Below are positions 1-6,707 of a DNA stretch of 16,033 bases, piece after piece. The notes beneath the pieces are model-generated. The model was not told the origin of the DNA. It ran no database searches and saw only the letters and a list, made by a program, of their open reading frames with translations. The stretch covers positions 1 through 16,033 of the forward strand of contig PNJM01000025.1 of NCBI GenBank assembly GCA_013821865.1. Reading direction: 5' to 3'. The stretch's first letter is position 1. Every line of letters begins with the position of its first letter. Origin of the DNA: Rhodocyclaceae bacterium (GTDB lineage: Bacteria > Pseudomonadota > Gammaproteobacteria > Burkholderiales > Rhodocyclaceae). The translations under genes were made by a program, and so were the position numbers.

Positions 1-174
1 GGTGTAGGGCGGGGGAAACTGCTTCAGGAGCAGTTCCGGATCGAAGGGCACCCGGTTCAGCGCGCAGAGGCTGCCCAGTGCCCAGACCAGGTCGGCCGCG
101 TCGATATCCGTGTGCGTATGGCGCGCCGAGGCCGCCCGATGCCCTCCGGCGATGCGCAGGATGCGCTGAAGCAT
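1..174 (-). CDS. Type I secretion ABC transporter, N-terminal fragment (C39-like domain), runs off left edge
   Basis: This is the first 58 codons of a minus-strand gene whose remainder lies left of the window. The frame is open from an ATG at 174 and is preceded by a purine-rich ribosome binding site (GGGAGGGG, about 8 nt upstream). The peptide has a variable start, then the stretch WALGSLCALNRVPFDPELLL followed by a K-Q-F-P-P-P-Y run. This resembles the N-terminal C39-peptidase-like domain of HlyB/CyaB-type type I secretion permease-ATPases. The catalytic Cys of a true C39 peptidase (in a D-C-G context) is absent, as in the HlyB-like class, which binds its substrate without cleaving it. The transmembrane and ATPase parts are not visible, so the assignment rests on family resemblance of a short segment. 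Transport of an RTX-type or other unprocessed protein would be the expected role. Confidence 0.55.
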   Translation of the reverse strand, partial: MLQRILRIAGGHRAASARHTHTDIDAADLVWALGSLCALNRVPFDPELLLKQFPPPYT

Positions 175-211
175 GACGCCCTACCCCTCCCAAGGTCTCT
201 GTCGGGGCGTC
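175..211 (-). promoter_or_regulatory. Inverted repeat bracketing the ribosome binding site of the ABC transporter gene
   Basis: On the minus strand GACGCCC (205-211) is perfectly complementary to GGGCGTC (175-181), which directly abuts the ATG at 174. The 23-nt loop contains the GGGAGGGG ribosome binding site. If it forms in mRNA, the 7-bp stem would constrain the initiation region. Pairing is read directly from the sequence; a regulatory role is inference. Confidence 0.3.
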
Positions 212-244
212 TTGTTTTTTCTTGTTGGCCGAGCCTGATCAAGG

Positions 245-280
245 CGAAGGCCGCATCGGGGGTTTCCGATACGGCCTTCG
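245..280. repeat. Strong imperfect inverted repeat, 15-bp arms, in the 5' leader of the ABC transporter gene
   Basis: The arms at 245-259 (CGAAGGCCGCATCGG) and 266-280 (CCGATACGGCCTTCG) are complementary at 14 of 15 positions, with a 6-nt loop. Neither side is followed by a convincing run of T residues, so it is not a typical intrinsic terminator in either direction. It lies between the candidate promoter at 307-335 and the start codon at 174, so it would sit in the leader of that transcript. A REP-like element or a backup terminator for prpE read-through are alternatives. Confidence 0.5.
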
Positions 281-306
281 TTCCGGCGTGAATGCTAGTC
301 GTGCGG

Positions 307-335
307 ATATTACATGCCGACTCATAAGCTGTCCA
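307..335 (-). promoter_or_regulatory. Candidate sigma-70 promoter for the ABC transporter gene
   Basis: Reading the minus strand, TGGACA (330-335) and TAATAT (307-312) are separated by exactly 17 nt. The -35 box matches consensus at 5 of 6 positions and the -10 box at 4 of 6. It lies just downstream of the prpE terminator and would start a transcript near 300, leaving a leader of about 125 nt. Only the match and the spacing support it. Confidence 0.4.
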
Positions 336-345
336 TATGGCCAGG

Positions 346-368
346 AAAAAGCCCCCGCAAGCGGGGGC
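346..368 (-). terminator. Intrinsic terminator of prpE
   Basis: On the minus strand GCCCCCGC (361-368) pairs perfectly with GCGGGGGC (351-358) around a minimal loop, and is followed at once by five T residues (346-350). It begins 30 nt beyond the prpE stop codon at 398. The GC stem plus U-run in the right orientation is a textbook factor-independent terminator and separates prpE from the ABC transporter gene. Confidence 0.85.
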
Positions 369-397
369 TGATCCGGGCGGAAGGAACGGGTCTCGCC

Positions 398-2301
398 TCA
401 GCCGGCTTCGGCGACCGCGCTCTTGATCTGCTCGATGCCGAACTGGTCGTCCAGCGTGGTCAGGTCGCCCGGGTCGCGACCTTCGGCGATGGCCTGGATC
501 GAGCGGCGCAGCACCTTGCCGGAGCGCGTCTTGGGCAACTGGGTGATGAAGTGCACGCGCTTGGGGCGGCCGATGGCGCCGAGCAGGCTGTCCACCTTGG
601 CCATGACCTCCTTTTCCAGCGCCGCGCGCAGTTCGGGCGTGGCGGTCTTGGCCGGATCCTTCACTACGGCAAAGGCGAGCGGCATCTGGCCTTTCAGCTG
701 GTCGGCCACACCCACCACGGCCACTTCGGCGATGGCGGGGTGGGCGCTCACCGCCTCTTCGATTTCGCGTGTGCCGAGGCGGTGGCCGGCGACGTTGATG
801 ACGTCGTCGGTGCGGCCGAGGATGAAGTAATAGCCGTCCTCGTCGCGGATGCCCCAGTCGAAGGTGGTGTAGACCATCTTGTTCCTGAAGCTGGTGAAGT
901 AGGTCTGACGAAACGCTCGTCCTGGCCCCACACCGTGCTCATGCAGCCCGGCGGCAGCGGCGGAATCACCGCCACGACGCCCTTCTCGTTGACGCCCACT
1001 TCCTCGGCGGTCTCCTCGTGCAGCAGGCGCACGTCGTAGCCGTAGGCCGGAAAGGACGGGCTGCCGAACTTGGTCGGATGCTGTTCGACGCCGGGCAAAC
1101 CGGTGAGCAGCGCCCAGCCGGTCTCGGTCTGCCAGTAGTGGTCGTAGATCGGCTTCTTCAGCGCCTCGGCGATCCATTGCGCCGTCGTCTCGTCGAGCGG
1201 TTCGCCGGCGAGGAAGACGTGGCGCAGGGAGGAGAGATCGTATTTCTTGAGGAAGGCCGGGTCCTGTTTCTTCAGCACGCGGATGGCGGTCGGCGCCGAG
1301 AACATCACCGTCACCTTGTAGTCCTGCACGATTTTCCACCAGATGCCGGCGTCGGGGCGCAGCGGCGTGCCTTCGTATACCACCGTGGCCATGCCGTTGA
1401 TGAGCGGGCCGTAGACGATGTAGCTGTGTCCGACCACCCAGCCGATGTCGGAGGTGGCGAAGTAGGTCTCGCCGGGGTTGGCGTCGTAGACATGCTTCAT
1501 CGAGGCGGCCAGCGCCACGGTATAGCCGCCCGTGTCGCGCTGCACGCCCTTGGGCTTGCCCGTCGTGCCGGAGGTGTACAGGATGTAGGAGGGATGGCTC
1601 GATTCGACCCAGGTGCAGGGCACCTGGGTGTTCATGTGCTGCGCGCGCAGCGTGGCGTAATCGAGATCGCGGCCGGCGACGACCGGCATGTCCTTGTCGA
1701 GGCCGCGGTTGACGATCAGCACCTTCTCGGCGGGCGTCTGCGCCAGGCGCAGCGACTCGTCGACCAGGTGCTTGTAGGGCACCGCCTTGCCGCCGCGCAT
1801 GCCGGCGTCGGCGGTAATCATGACCTTCGGCCTGGCATCGTCGATGCGGGTGGCGAGCGAATTGGCGGCGAAGCCGCCGAACACCACCGAGTGGATGGCG
1901 CCGATGCGCACCGTCGCCAGCATGGCGAAGATGGCTTCGGCAATCATCGGCATGTAGATCAGCACGCGATCGCCCTTGCCGACGCCAAGGCTCTGCAGCA
2001 CCGCCGCCATGCGCTGCACCTCGGCGTGCAGCTCGGCATAGGTGTAGGTTTTCTCCTCGCCGGTTTCGGTGGAGATGTAGATCAGGGCGGGCTGCGCGGC
2101 GCGGGCCTTCAGGTGGCGGTCGACCGCGTTGTGGCAAAGATTCGTCTCGCCGCCGACGAACCACTTGGCGAAGGGCGGCTTGGCATAGTCCAGCACCTGG
2201 CTGAAGGGCTTGTGCCAATCGATCAGCCTGGCCTGCTCGCTCCAGAACGCGTCGCGGTTCTCAATCGAGCGGCGGTGAAACTCCTGGTATTTCGCTCCCA
2301 T
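398..2301 (-). pseudogene. prpE: Propionyl-CoA synthetase (PrpE-type), interrupted by a 1-nt frameshift
   Basis: This encodes an AMP-forming acyl-CoA synthetase that activates propionate, or a close short-chain acid, to its CoA ester in the cytosol. The ATG at 2301 has an AAGGAG ribosome binding site. The family P-loop YTSGTTGKPKG is at residues 242-252, and YWQTETGW is at 389-396. After one base is restored the C-terminal PKTRSGKVLRR segment appears, with the acyl-adenylate lysine near residue 596 of about 634, close to the usual 630. After Val465 the frame is lost: GTCAGACCTAC at 907-899 stands where the family requires Val-Lys-Thr-Tyr (GTC AAG ACC TAC), so one A is missing near 905-906. 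As written the protein ends at 748 after about 50 nonsense residues, losing the C-terminal domain. Either the gene is broken or this is a sequencing error. PrpE is favoured over Acs by the start MGAKYQEFHRRS and the overall wording. Transcription ends at the hairpin at 346-368. Confidence 0.8.
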
Positions 2302-2341
2302 GATTCGTCTCCTTGATTGACCGGATTCGCGGCAAAAAAAG

Positions 2342-2370
2342 ATTATAAAACCTGTTTCCGGAATCAATTG
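2342..2370 (-). promoter_or_regulatory. Candidate prpE promoter
   Basis: The minus strand has a perfect TATAAT -10 box (2342-2347), 41 nt upstream of the prpE start codon. At 17-nt spacing the -35 position is CAATTG (2365-2370), a poor match. That would fit a promoter needing an activator. The -35 hexamer is the inner end of the palindrome at 2365-2388. The -10 call is firm by sequence; the -35 is inferred from spacing. Confidence 0.55.
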
Positions 2371-2388
2371 CCGTTTGAACGGCAATTG
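2365..2388. promoter_or_regulatory. Perfect palindrome (operator candidate) at the prpE promoter
   Basis: CAATTGCCGTT (2365-2375) and AACGGCAATTG (2378-2388) are exact reverse complements separated by TG. The 22 paired bases are far more than expected by chance in GC-rich DNA. The centre is about 30 bp upstream of the prpE -10 box, near -41 to an inferred start site around 2335. That is the classic position for a dimeric activator touching RNA polymerase, though a repressor covering the -35 is equally possible. I do not recognise the regulator. Confidence 0.6.
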
Positions 2389-2584
2389 GCGCAGGCAAAG
2401 GCGTGGCTGAGCGAGCAAGCGCTCCCCGTGACGTTGTTCACGGAAGTTATCTGCAATCCGCTGGCCAACGTGACTTTTTTAACAGCAGGGTTTCGCATTT
2501 CTTGGCAACCTGTGATTGCGCGCGAAAATTTTGTGGGCGGCACGGGGTTCAGGCCAACAGCGCAACGATGAGAGAGGAAACGCC
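2389..2584. other. Intergenic region upstream of the 66-residue orphan gene
   Basis: This stretch is visibly more AT-rich than its neighbours, with runs such as TTTTTT near 2475. It carries a short imperfect dyad CGTGA...TCACG at 2428-2443. No convincing -35/-10 pair was found for the downstream plus-strand gene. Nothing else was recognised. Confidence 0.3.
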
Positions 2585-2785
2585 ATGACTAAGCCAACCG
2601 GAATGAATCGGACGAAGCTGCAGCACATCCGGCAGGAATCCCTCCGGGCGGCAACGACGGGGAGGGACCGGGCGACCGATCCACTTCTCATGCTGAGCCC
2701 GGAAATGATCGAGGCCCTGGAGGAGATGCTTGAAGCGCTCCCGGGCGGGCGCCTTGCATCTTTGGCCGGCTGCAACCGGAAATAG
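2585..2785 (+). CDS. Small hypothetical protein, 66 residues
   Basis: I do not recognise this protein. The ATG at 2585 is preceded by AGAGGAAA at good spacing, and the frame closes with TAG at 2785. It is the only clearly plus-strand gene in the left half and is convergent with the flavoprotein gene ending at 2816. The N-terminal half is basic and polar (many Lys, Arg and Thr). The segment around residues 37-52 (LSPEMIEALEEMLEALP) is an acidic amphipathic helix by pattern, followed by a short glycine/lysine-containing tail. There is no signal peptide, membrane segment or metal-binding motif; one Cys occurs near the end. A 23-codon in-frame extension upstream is possible but lacks a better start signal. 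Coding status is supported by the ribosome binding site and by space not claimed by another gene, not by homology. Confidence 0.5.
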   Translation: MTKPTGMNRTKLQHIRQESLRAATTGRDRATDPLLMLSPEMIEALEEMLEALPGGRLASLAGCNRK

Positions 2786-2815
2786 GAAGCGGGCCCTTCC
2801 AAAACACTTTTCCAC

Positions 2816-4438
2816 TCAGATCGTCTCCGGTTCTGTGCGGATTGCGCCGCAGGGGCACTCCGCGACGCAGATGCCGCAGCCCTTGCAGTAGTCGTAGTTG
2901 AAACGGAAGCGCTTGCCAGGCCCCAGCTTGATCACGGCGTTGTCGGGGCAGACACCGTAGCAATTGTCGCATTCGAAGCAGTTGCCGCATGACAGGCAGC
3001 GGCGCGCCTCGAAGAGGGCGTTGCCCTCGTCCAGCCCGCCCAGCACCTCCTCGAAAGTACCTTGCCGGCGAATGATGTCCAGCACCGGCTGCACGGTCTT
3101 CGGGGCGTCGGCGTAGTACCAGGTGTTGAGCTTGTCGAAGGTGGCAACCTCGTGCTTCGGCGGCGAGGCATAGGTCTCCCCGCGCAGCCAGGCGTCGATG
3201 TTGCGCGCTGCCTTCTTGCCGTGGCCGATCGCCACCGTGACGGTGCGCTCGGCCGGCACCATGTCGCCGCCGGCAAAAATGCCGGGGTAGCCGCTCATCA
3301 TGCCGGCATCGACGCGCACCGAGCCGTTCTCGACCACCAGATCGGGCACATTGTCGAGCAGGGACAGATCGACGTCCTGGCCCAGGGCCAGCACCAGCGA
3401 ATCGGCTTCGATGGTCTCGAACTCCCCCGTCGGCTGCGGGAAGCCGTTCTCGTCGAGCGCCATCTTTTCCACCGTGAAGCTGGCTTCGCCCGCCTCCTTG
3501 ATGGTGGACAGCCATTTCATCATGACGCCTTCGGCGAGCGCCTCCTCGACCTCGAAGTCGTGCGCCGGCATTTTCTCGCGGGTGCGGCGGTACACGATGA
3601 TGGATTCCTCCGCGCCGAGCCGCTTGGCCGTGCGCGCGACGTCGATGGCAGTGTTGCCGCCGCCGTAGACCACCACGCGGCGGCCGAGCAGCGGTTTCTC
3701 CGCGCCTTCCATGCCGCGCAGCACGGAAACGGCGTCGAGGATCTTGCTGGCATCGCCGGCCGGGATGTAGGCGCGCTTGGCGAGATGGGCGCCGACGGCA
3801 AGGAAGCAGGCATCGAAGGCGCCGGCCTTCATCGTCGCCAGCACGTCGTCGACCTTGCTGTTCAGCTTCAGCTCGACGCCCAGGGCGAGGATGCGCTGCA
3901 CCTCGGCATCGAGCACCTCGCGCGGCAGGCGGTACTTGGGAATGCCGAAGCGCATCATGCCGCCGGAGAGCGGGCCGGCTTCGTGAATGGCGACGGCGTG
4001 GCCGGCGAGGCGCAGGTGCCAGGCGGCGGAGAGTCCCGCCGGGCCGGCGCCCACCACCAGCACGCGCTTGCCGGTGGACGGCCCGGCCTCGATCTTCCAG
4101 CCGCGCCGCGCCGCCTCGTCGCCGAGAAAGCGCTCGACGGCGTGGATGCTCACCGATTCGTCGAGGCTGCCGCGGTTGCAGGCGCTCTCGCAGGGGTGGT
4201 AGCAGACGCGGCCCATGACGGCCGGCATCGGATTGTTCTTCACCAGCTCGCGCCAGGCGCTCTCGTAGTCCCCGGACTCGGCGTGGTAGAGCCAGCCCTG
4301 GATATTCTCGCCGGCCGGGCAGGCGTGGTTGCAGGGCGGCAGGCGGTCGACGTACACCGGCCTTGTCGTGCGCCAGGAGCCGGTGCGGTTGGCCAGAGAG
4401 GAGCCGGGATCAAGGGTGATGGCGAAGGGCTTATCCAT
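2816..4438 (-). CDS. GltD-like NAD(P)H flavoprotein fused to a two-[4Fe-4S] ferredoxin domain; electron-transfer subunit of a 2-oxoacid oxidoreductase
   Basis: This 540-residue protein would move electrons between the oxidoreductase encoded just upstream and NAD(P). It starts with a GltD/DPD-type Fe-S region: Cys36 and Cys40 (CNHACP), then Cys79, 83 and 87 (CYHPCESAC). An FAD-binding GAGPAG follows at 130-135, an NAD(P)-binding GGGNTA at 259-264 and the second FAD motif GIFAGGD at 386-392. The last 60 residues are a bacterial ferredoxin-like domain with cysteines at 481, 484, 487, 490, 493 and 497, then 518, 521, 524, 528 and 530. In phenylglyoxylate:NAD oxidoreductase (PadEFGHI) the ferredoxin (PadF) and flavoprotein (PadH) are separate subunits; here one chain seems to supply both. 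BzdV-like proteins are a close alternative. The start overlaps the end of the beta gene by 8 nt (ATGGATAA), implying translational coupling. Confidence 0.85.
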   Translation of the reverse strand: MDKPFAITLDPGSSLANRTGSWRTTRPVYVDRLPPCNHACPAGENIQGWLYHAESGDYESAWRELVKNNPMPAVMGRVCYHPCESACNRGSLDESVSIHAVERFLGDEAARRGWKIEAGPSTGKRVLVVGAGPAGLSAAWHLRLAGHAVAIHEAGPLSGGMMRFGIPKYRLPREVLDAEVQRILALGVELKLNSKVDDVLATMKAGAFDACFLAVGAHLAKRAYIPAGDASKILDAVSVLRGMEGAEKPLLGRRVVVYGGGNTAIDVARTAKRLGAEESIIVYRRTREKMPAHDFEVEEALAEGVMMKWLSTIKEAGEASFTVEKMALDENGFPQPTGEFETIEADSLVLALGQDVDLSLLDNVPDLVVENGSVRVDAGMMSGYPGIFAGGDMVPAERTVTVAIGHGKKAARNIDAWLRGETYASPPKHEVATFDKLNTWYYADAPKTVQPVLDIIRRQGTFEEVLGGLDEGNALFEARRCLSCGNCFECDNCYGVCPDNAVIKLGPGKRFRFNYDYCKGCGICVAECPCGAIRTEPETI

Positions 4439-5435
4439 GGCGGCGCTCGTCGATGAGGCGGTACTTGCGGATGTTGCGGTCGGCCATCTCCTGGATGCGC
4501 GCCAGCGTGCCTACCGCCGGCGTCTTGCCGAAGAGATGGGCGAAACGTTTCTGCGGTTTCAGGTATTCCTCCACCGGCACGCGGCGGCGGATCCTGGTCG
4601 AGCCGACGACTTCGCCATGCTCCGCCTCGAAGAGCGGGAAGAGGCCGGTTTCCACCGCCAGCCGCGCCAGCTTGATGGTGTCGGAAGGCTGAGCGCCCCA
4701 GCCGAGCGGGCAGGGCACCAGGATGTGGATGTAGCGCGCGCCGGAGAGCGACATGGCGCGCTTCACCTTCTCCTCGAGGTCGCGCAGGTAGGCCACCGAG
4801 GCGGTGGCGACGTAGGGGATGCCGTGCGCCATGGCGATCAGCGGCACGTTCTTGCCCTGGCCGAAGGCATTGCCCGGCTCCGGCCCGAGCGCCATCGTGG
4901 TGGCGGTGCGCGCCGCCGGCGGCGTGGCGGAGGAGCGCTGCACGCCGGTGTTCATGTAGGCCTCGTTGTCGTAGCAGATGTAGAGCACGTCGTCGTTGCG
5001 CTCGAACATGCCGGAGAGGCAGCCGAAGCCGATGTCGGTGGTGCCGCCGTCGCCGCCCTGGGCGATGACGCGCACGTCGCGGCGCCCCTTGACCTTCATC
5101 GCCGCCGCAACGCCGGTGGCGACCGCGGCGGCGTTGCCGAAGAGCGAGTGGATCCACGGGATCTGCCACGAGGTTTCCGGGTAGGGCGTCGAGAACACCT
5201 CGAGGCAGCCGGTGGCGTTGCAGGCGATGACCTGGTTGTTCGCCGCGCGCATCGCCGCGTCGATGGCGTAGCGCGCGCCGAGCGCCTCGCCGCAGCCCTG
5301 GCAGGCGCGATGGCCGGAGTTGAGCGAGTTGGTGCGCTCCATGTTGGCCTGCACGCTGCGCTGGTCGGCGTCGAGCAGGCGATTGCCGACGGTGAAGGTG
5401 CCGGTCTGGTAGAACTTGATCTGCTGCATTTCCAT
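4431..5435 (-). CDS. 2-oxoacid:acceptor oxidoreductase, beta subunit (thiamine diphosphate-binding)
   Basis: This 334-residue subunit matches the PorB/PadI family. It binds thiamine diphosphate and the proximal [4Fe-4S] cluster where the 2-oxoacid is decarboxylated and passed to CoA. Likely cluster ligands are Cys45 and Cys48 (ACQGCG), Cys77 (NATGC) and Cys242 (PCPLGW), by analogy with pyruvate:ferredoxin oxidoreductase. The cofactor Mg/pyrophosphate motif is GGDGG near 127-131 followed by NEAYMNTGVQ (157-166). The ATG at 5435 has GGGAG about 7 nt upstream; a second ATG two codons in is less well placed. It sits 18 nt after the alpha gene and overlaps the next gene by 8 nt. The sequence does not settle the substrate: pyruvate, phenylglyoxylate, branched-chain or aryl 2-oxoacids are all possible. 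Confidence 0.88.
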   Translation of the reverse strand: MEMQQIKFYQTGTFTVGNRLLDADQRSVQANMERTNSLNSGHRACQGCGEALGARYAIDAAMRAANNQVIACNATGCLEVFSTPYPETSWQIPWIHSLFGNAAAVATGVAAAMKVKGRRDVRVIAQGGDGGTTDIGFGCLSGMFERNDDVLYICYDNEAYMNTGVQRSSATPPAARTATTMALGPEPGNAFGQGKNVPLIAMAHGIPYVATASVAYLRDLEEKVKRAMSLSGARYIHILVPCPLGWGAQPSDTIKLARLAVETGLFPLFEAEHGEVVGSTRIRRRVPVEEYLKPQKRFAHLFGKTPAVGTLARIQEMADRNIRKYRLIDERRHG

Positions 5436-5453
5436 GGCGTTCTCCCGGATCCT

Positions 5454-6707
5454 CTAGATGGCCGACCGCGTGCCGCCGGCGATGTCGCGCAGGATGTTCT
5501 CCGCCGACGGGCCGGAGCGGCGCTGCGCCTTCTCGCGTTCCAGCTCGCGATTGATCGCCGCCTGATTCAGGTCGAGGAAGGTGAGCGGCTCCAGGTCGTC
5601 GCGCAACGCGCGCTCGAACAGCGCGCGCAGGCTGGCCTTGGTGATGGCGCGGCCGCCCAGCCCGGCTACCACCGTGTAGGCATGCAGCGAAATGCCGGAG
5701 AGCGCCATGCGCAGGTTGTGTGAAACGATGCCGCCGATGCCCACCGCCAGCGACTTCTCGATCACCACCAGGCGCTTGGCGTGCGACAGCACTTCGTGCA
5801 GTGCCTCGCTGGGGAAAGGTCGGAAAGAGCAGATCGACGCCGCCCCGATCGCGTGGCCCTCGTCGCGCAGTTCGTCGATGACATCCTTGATGGTGCCGTT
5901 CACCGAGCCCAGCGCGACGACGATGGTCTTCGCATCCCCGGCGCGGTAAGTGCGGATCAGTCCGCCCGAGTCGCGCCCGAATTGCTGCCTGAATTCGGCG
6001 GAAAGCCGGGGGATGAGTTCCAGCGCGCGCATCTGCTTGTGATGGGCGAGGTAGCGCACTTCCATGAAAGCCTCGGGGCCGACCATGGCGCCGATGGAAA
6101 CCGGCTCGCGCGGATCCAGCACCTGGCGCGGCTCGAAGGGCGGCAGGTAGGCATCCACCTGCTCCTGTGTCGGGATGTCGATGCGCTCGTAGGCATGGGT
6201 GAGGATGAAACCGTCCACGCACACCATCACCGGTATCGACAGTTCCTCGGCGAGGCGGAAGGCCTGGATGTGCAGGTCGGCCGCCTCCTGGTTGGTCTCG
6301 GCGTAGAGCTGGATCCAGCCGGCGTCGCGCATCGACATGGAATCCGTATGGTCGTTCCAGATGTTGATGGGCGCGCCGATGGCGCGGTTGCCAATGGTCA
6401 TGACGATGGGCAGGCCGAGCCCCGCCGCGTTGTACACCGCCTCGGCCATGAAGAGCAGGCCCTGGCTGGCGGTGGCGGTGTAGGTGCGCGCGCCTGCCGC
6501 CGAGGCGCCGATGGCCACCGACAAGGCGGCGAATTCCGATTCGACGTTGATGAACTCGCAGTTCTTCAGATCGCCGCCCTTCACCATCTCGCCCAGGCCT
6601 TCGACGATGTGCGTCTGCGGCGTGATCGGATAGGCGCAGATCACCTCGGGCCGGCACAGGGCGACGCACTCGGCGATGGCGTGGGAGCCTTCGGTTTGCT
6701 TAAGCAT
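5454..6707 (-). CDS. 2-oxoacid:acceptor oxidoreductase, alpha subunit
   Basis: This 417-residue subunit matches PorA/PadG, the pyrimidine-side partner of the thiamine diphosphate site. The hallmark YPITPQT is at residues 26-32 and the conserved Glu-containing VESEF at 55-59. Further on, the WNDHTDSM region and the C-terminal transketolase-like third domain follow the usual PorA order, so the protein appears full length. The ATG at 6707 overlaps the gamma stop by 8 nt (ATGCTTAA), and the beta gene follows 18 nt downstream, so all subunits should be made from one message. The tail after about residue 385 is charged and poorly conserved. Function as an alpha subunit is secure; substrate identity is not. 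Confidence 0.9.
   Translation of the reverse strand: MLKQTEGSHAIAECVALCRPEVICAYPITPQTHIVEGLGEMVKGGDLKNCEFINVESEFAALSVAIGASAAGARTYTATASQGLLFMAEAVYNAAGLGLPIVMTIGNRAIGAPINIWNDHTDSMSMRDAGWIQLYAETNQEAADLHIQAFRLAEELSIPVMVCVDGFILTHAYERIDIPTQEQVDAYLPPFEPRQVLDPREPVSIGAMVGPEAFMEVRYLAHHKQMRALELIPRLSAEFRQQFGRDSGGLIRTYRAGDAKTIVVALGSVNGTIKDVIDELRDEGHAIGAASICSFRPFPSEALHEVLSHAKRLVVIEKSLAVGIGGIVSHNLRMALSGISLHAYTVVAGLGGRAITKASLRALFERALRDDLEPLTFLDLNQAAINRELEREKAQRRSGPSAENILRDIAGGTRSAI

Noticed and set aside
1018..2316. Long plus-strand open frame opposite prpE
   Set aside because: It is rich in Gly, Arg, His and Val with no family features, which is the usual antisense shadow of a GC-rich gene. The prpE frame matches a known family throughout.
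2785..2800. Small dyad (GGAAG...CTTCC) between the orphan gene and the flavoprotein gene, as a bidirectional terminator
   Set aside because: The stem is only about 5 bp and no T-run follows on either strand, so the evidence is too weak to list as a terminator.
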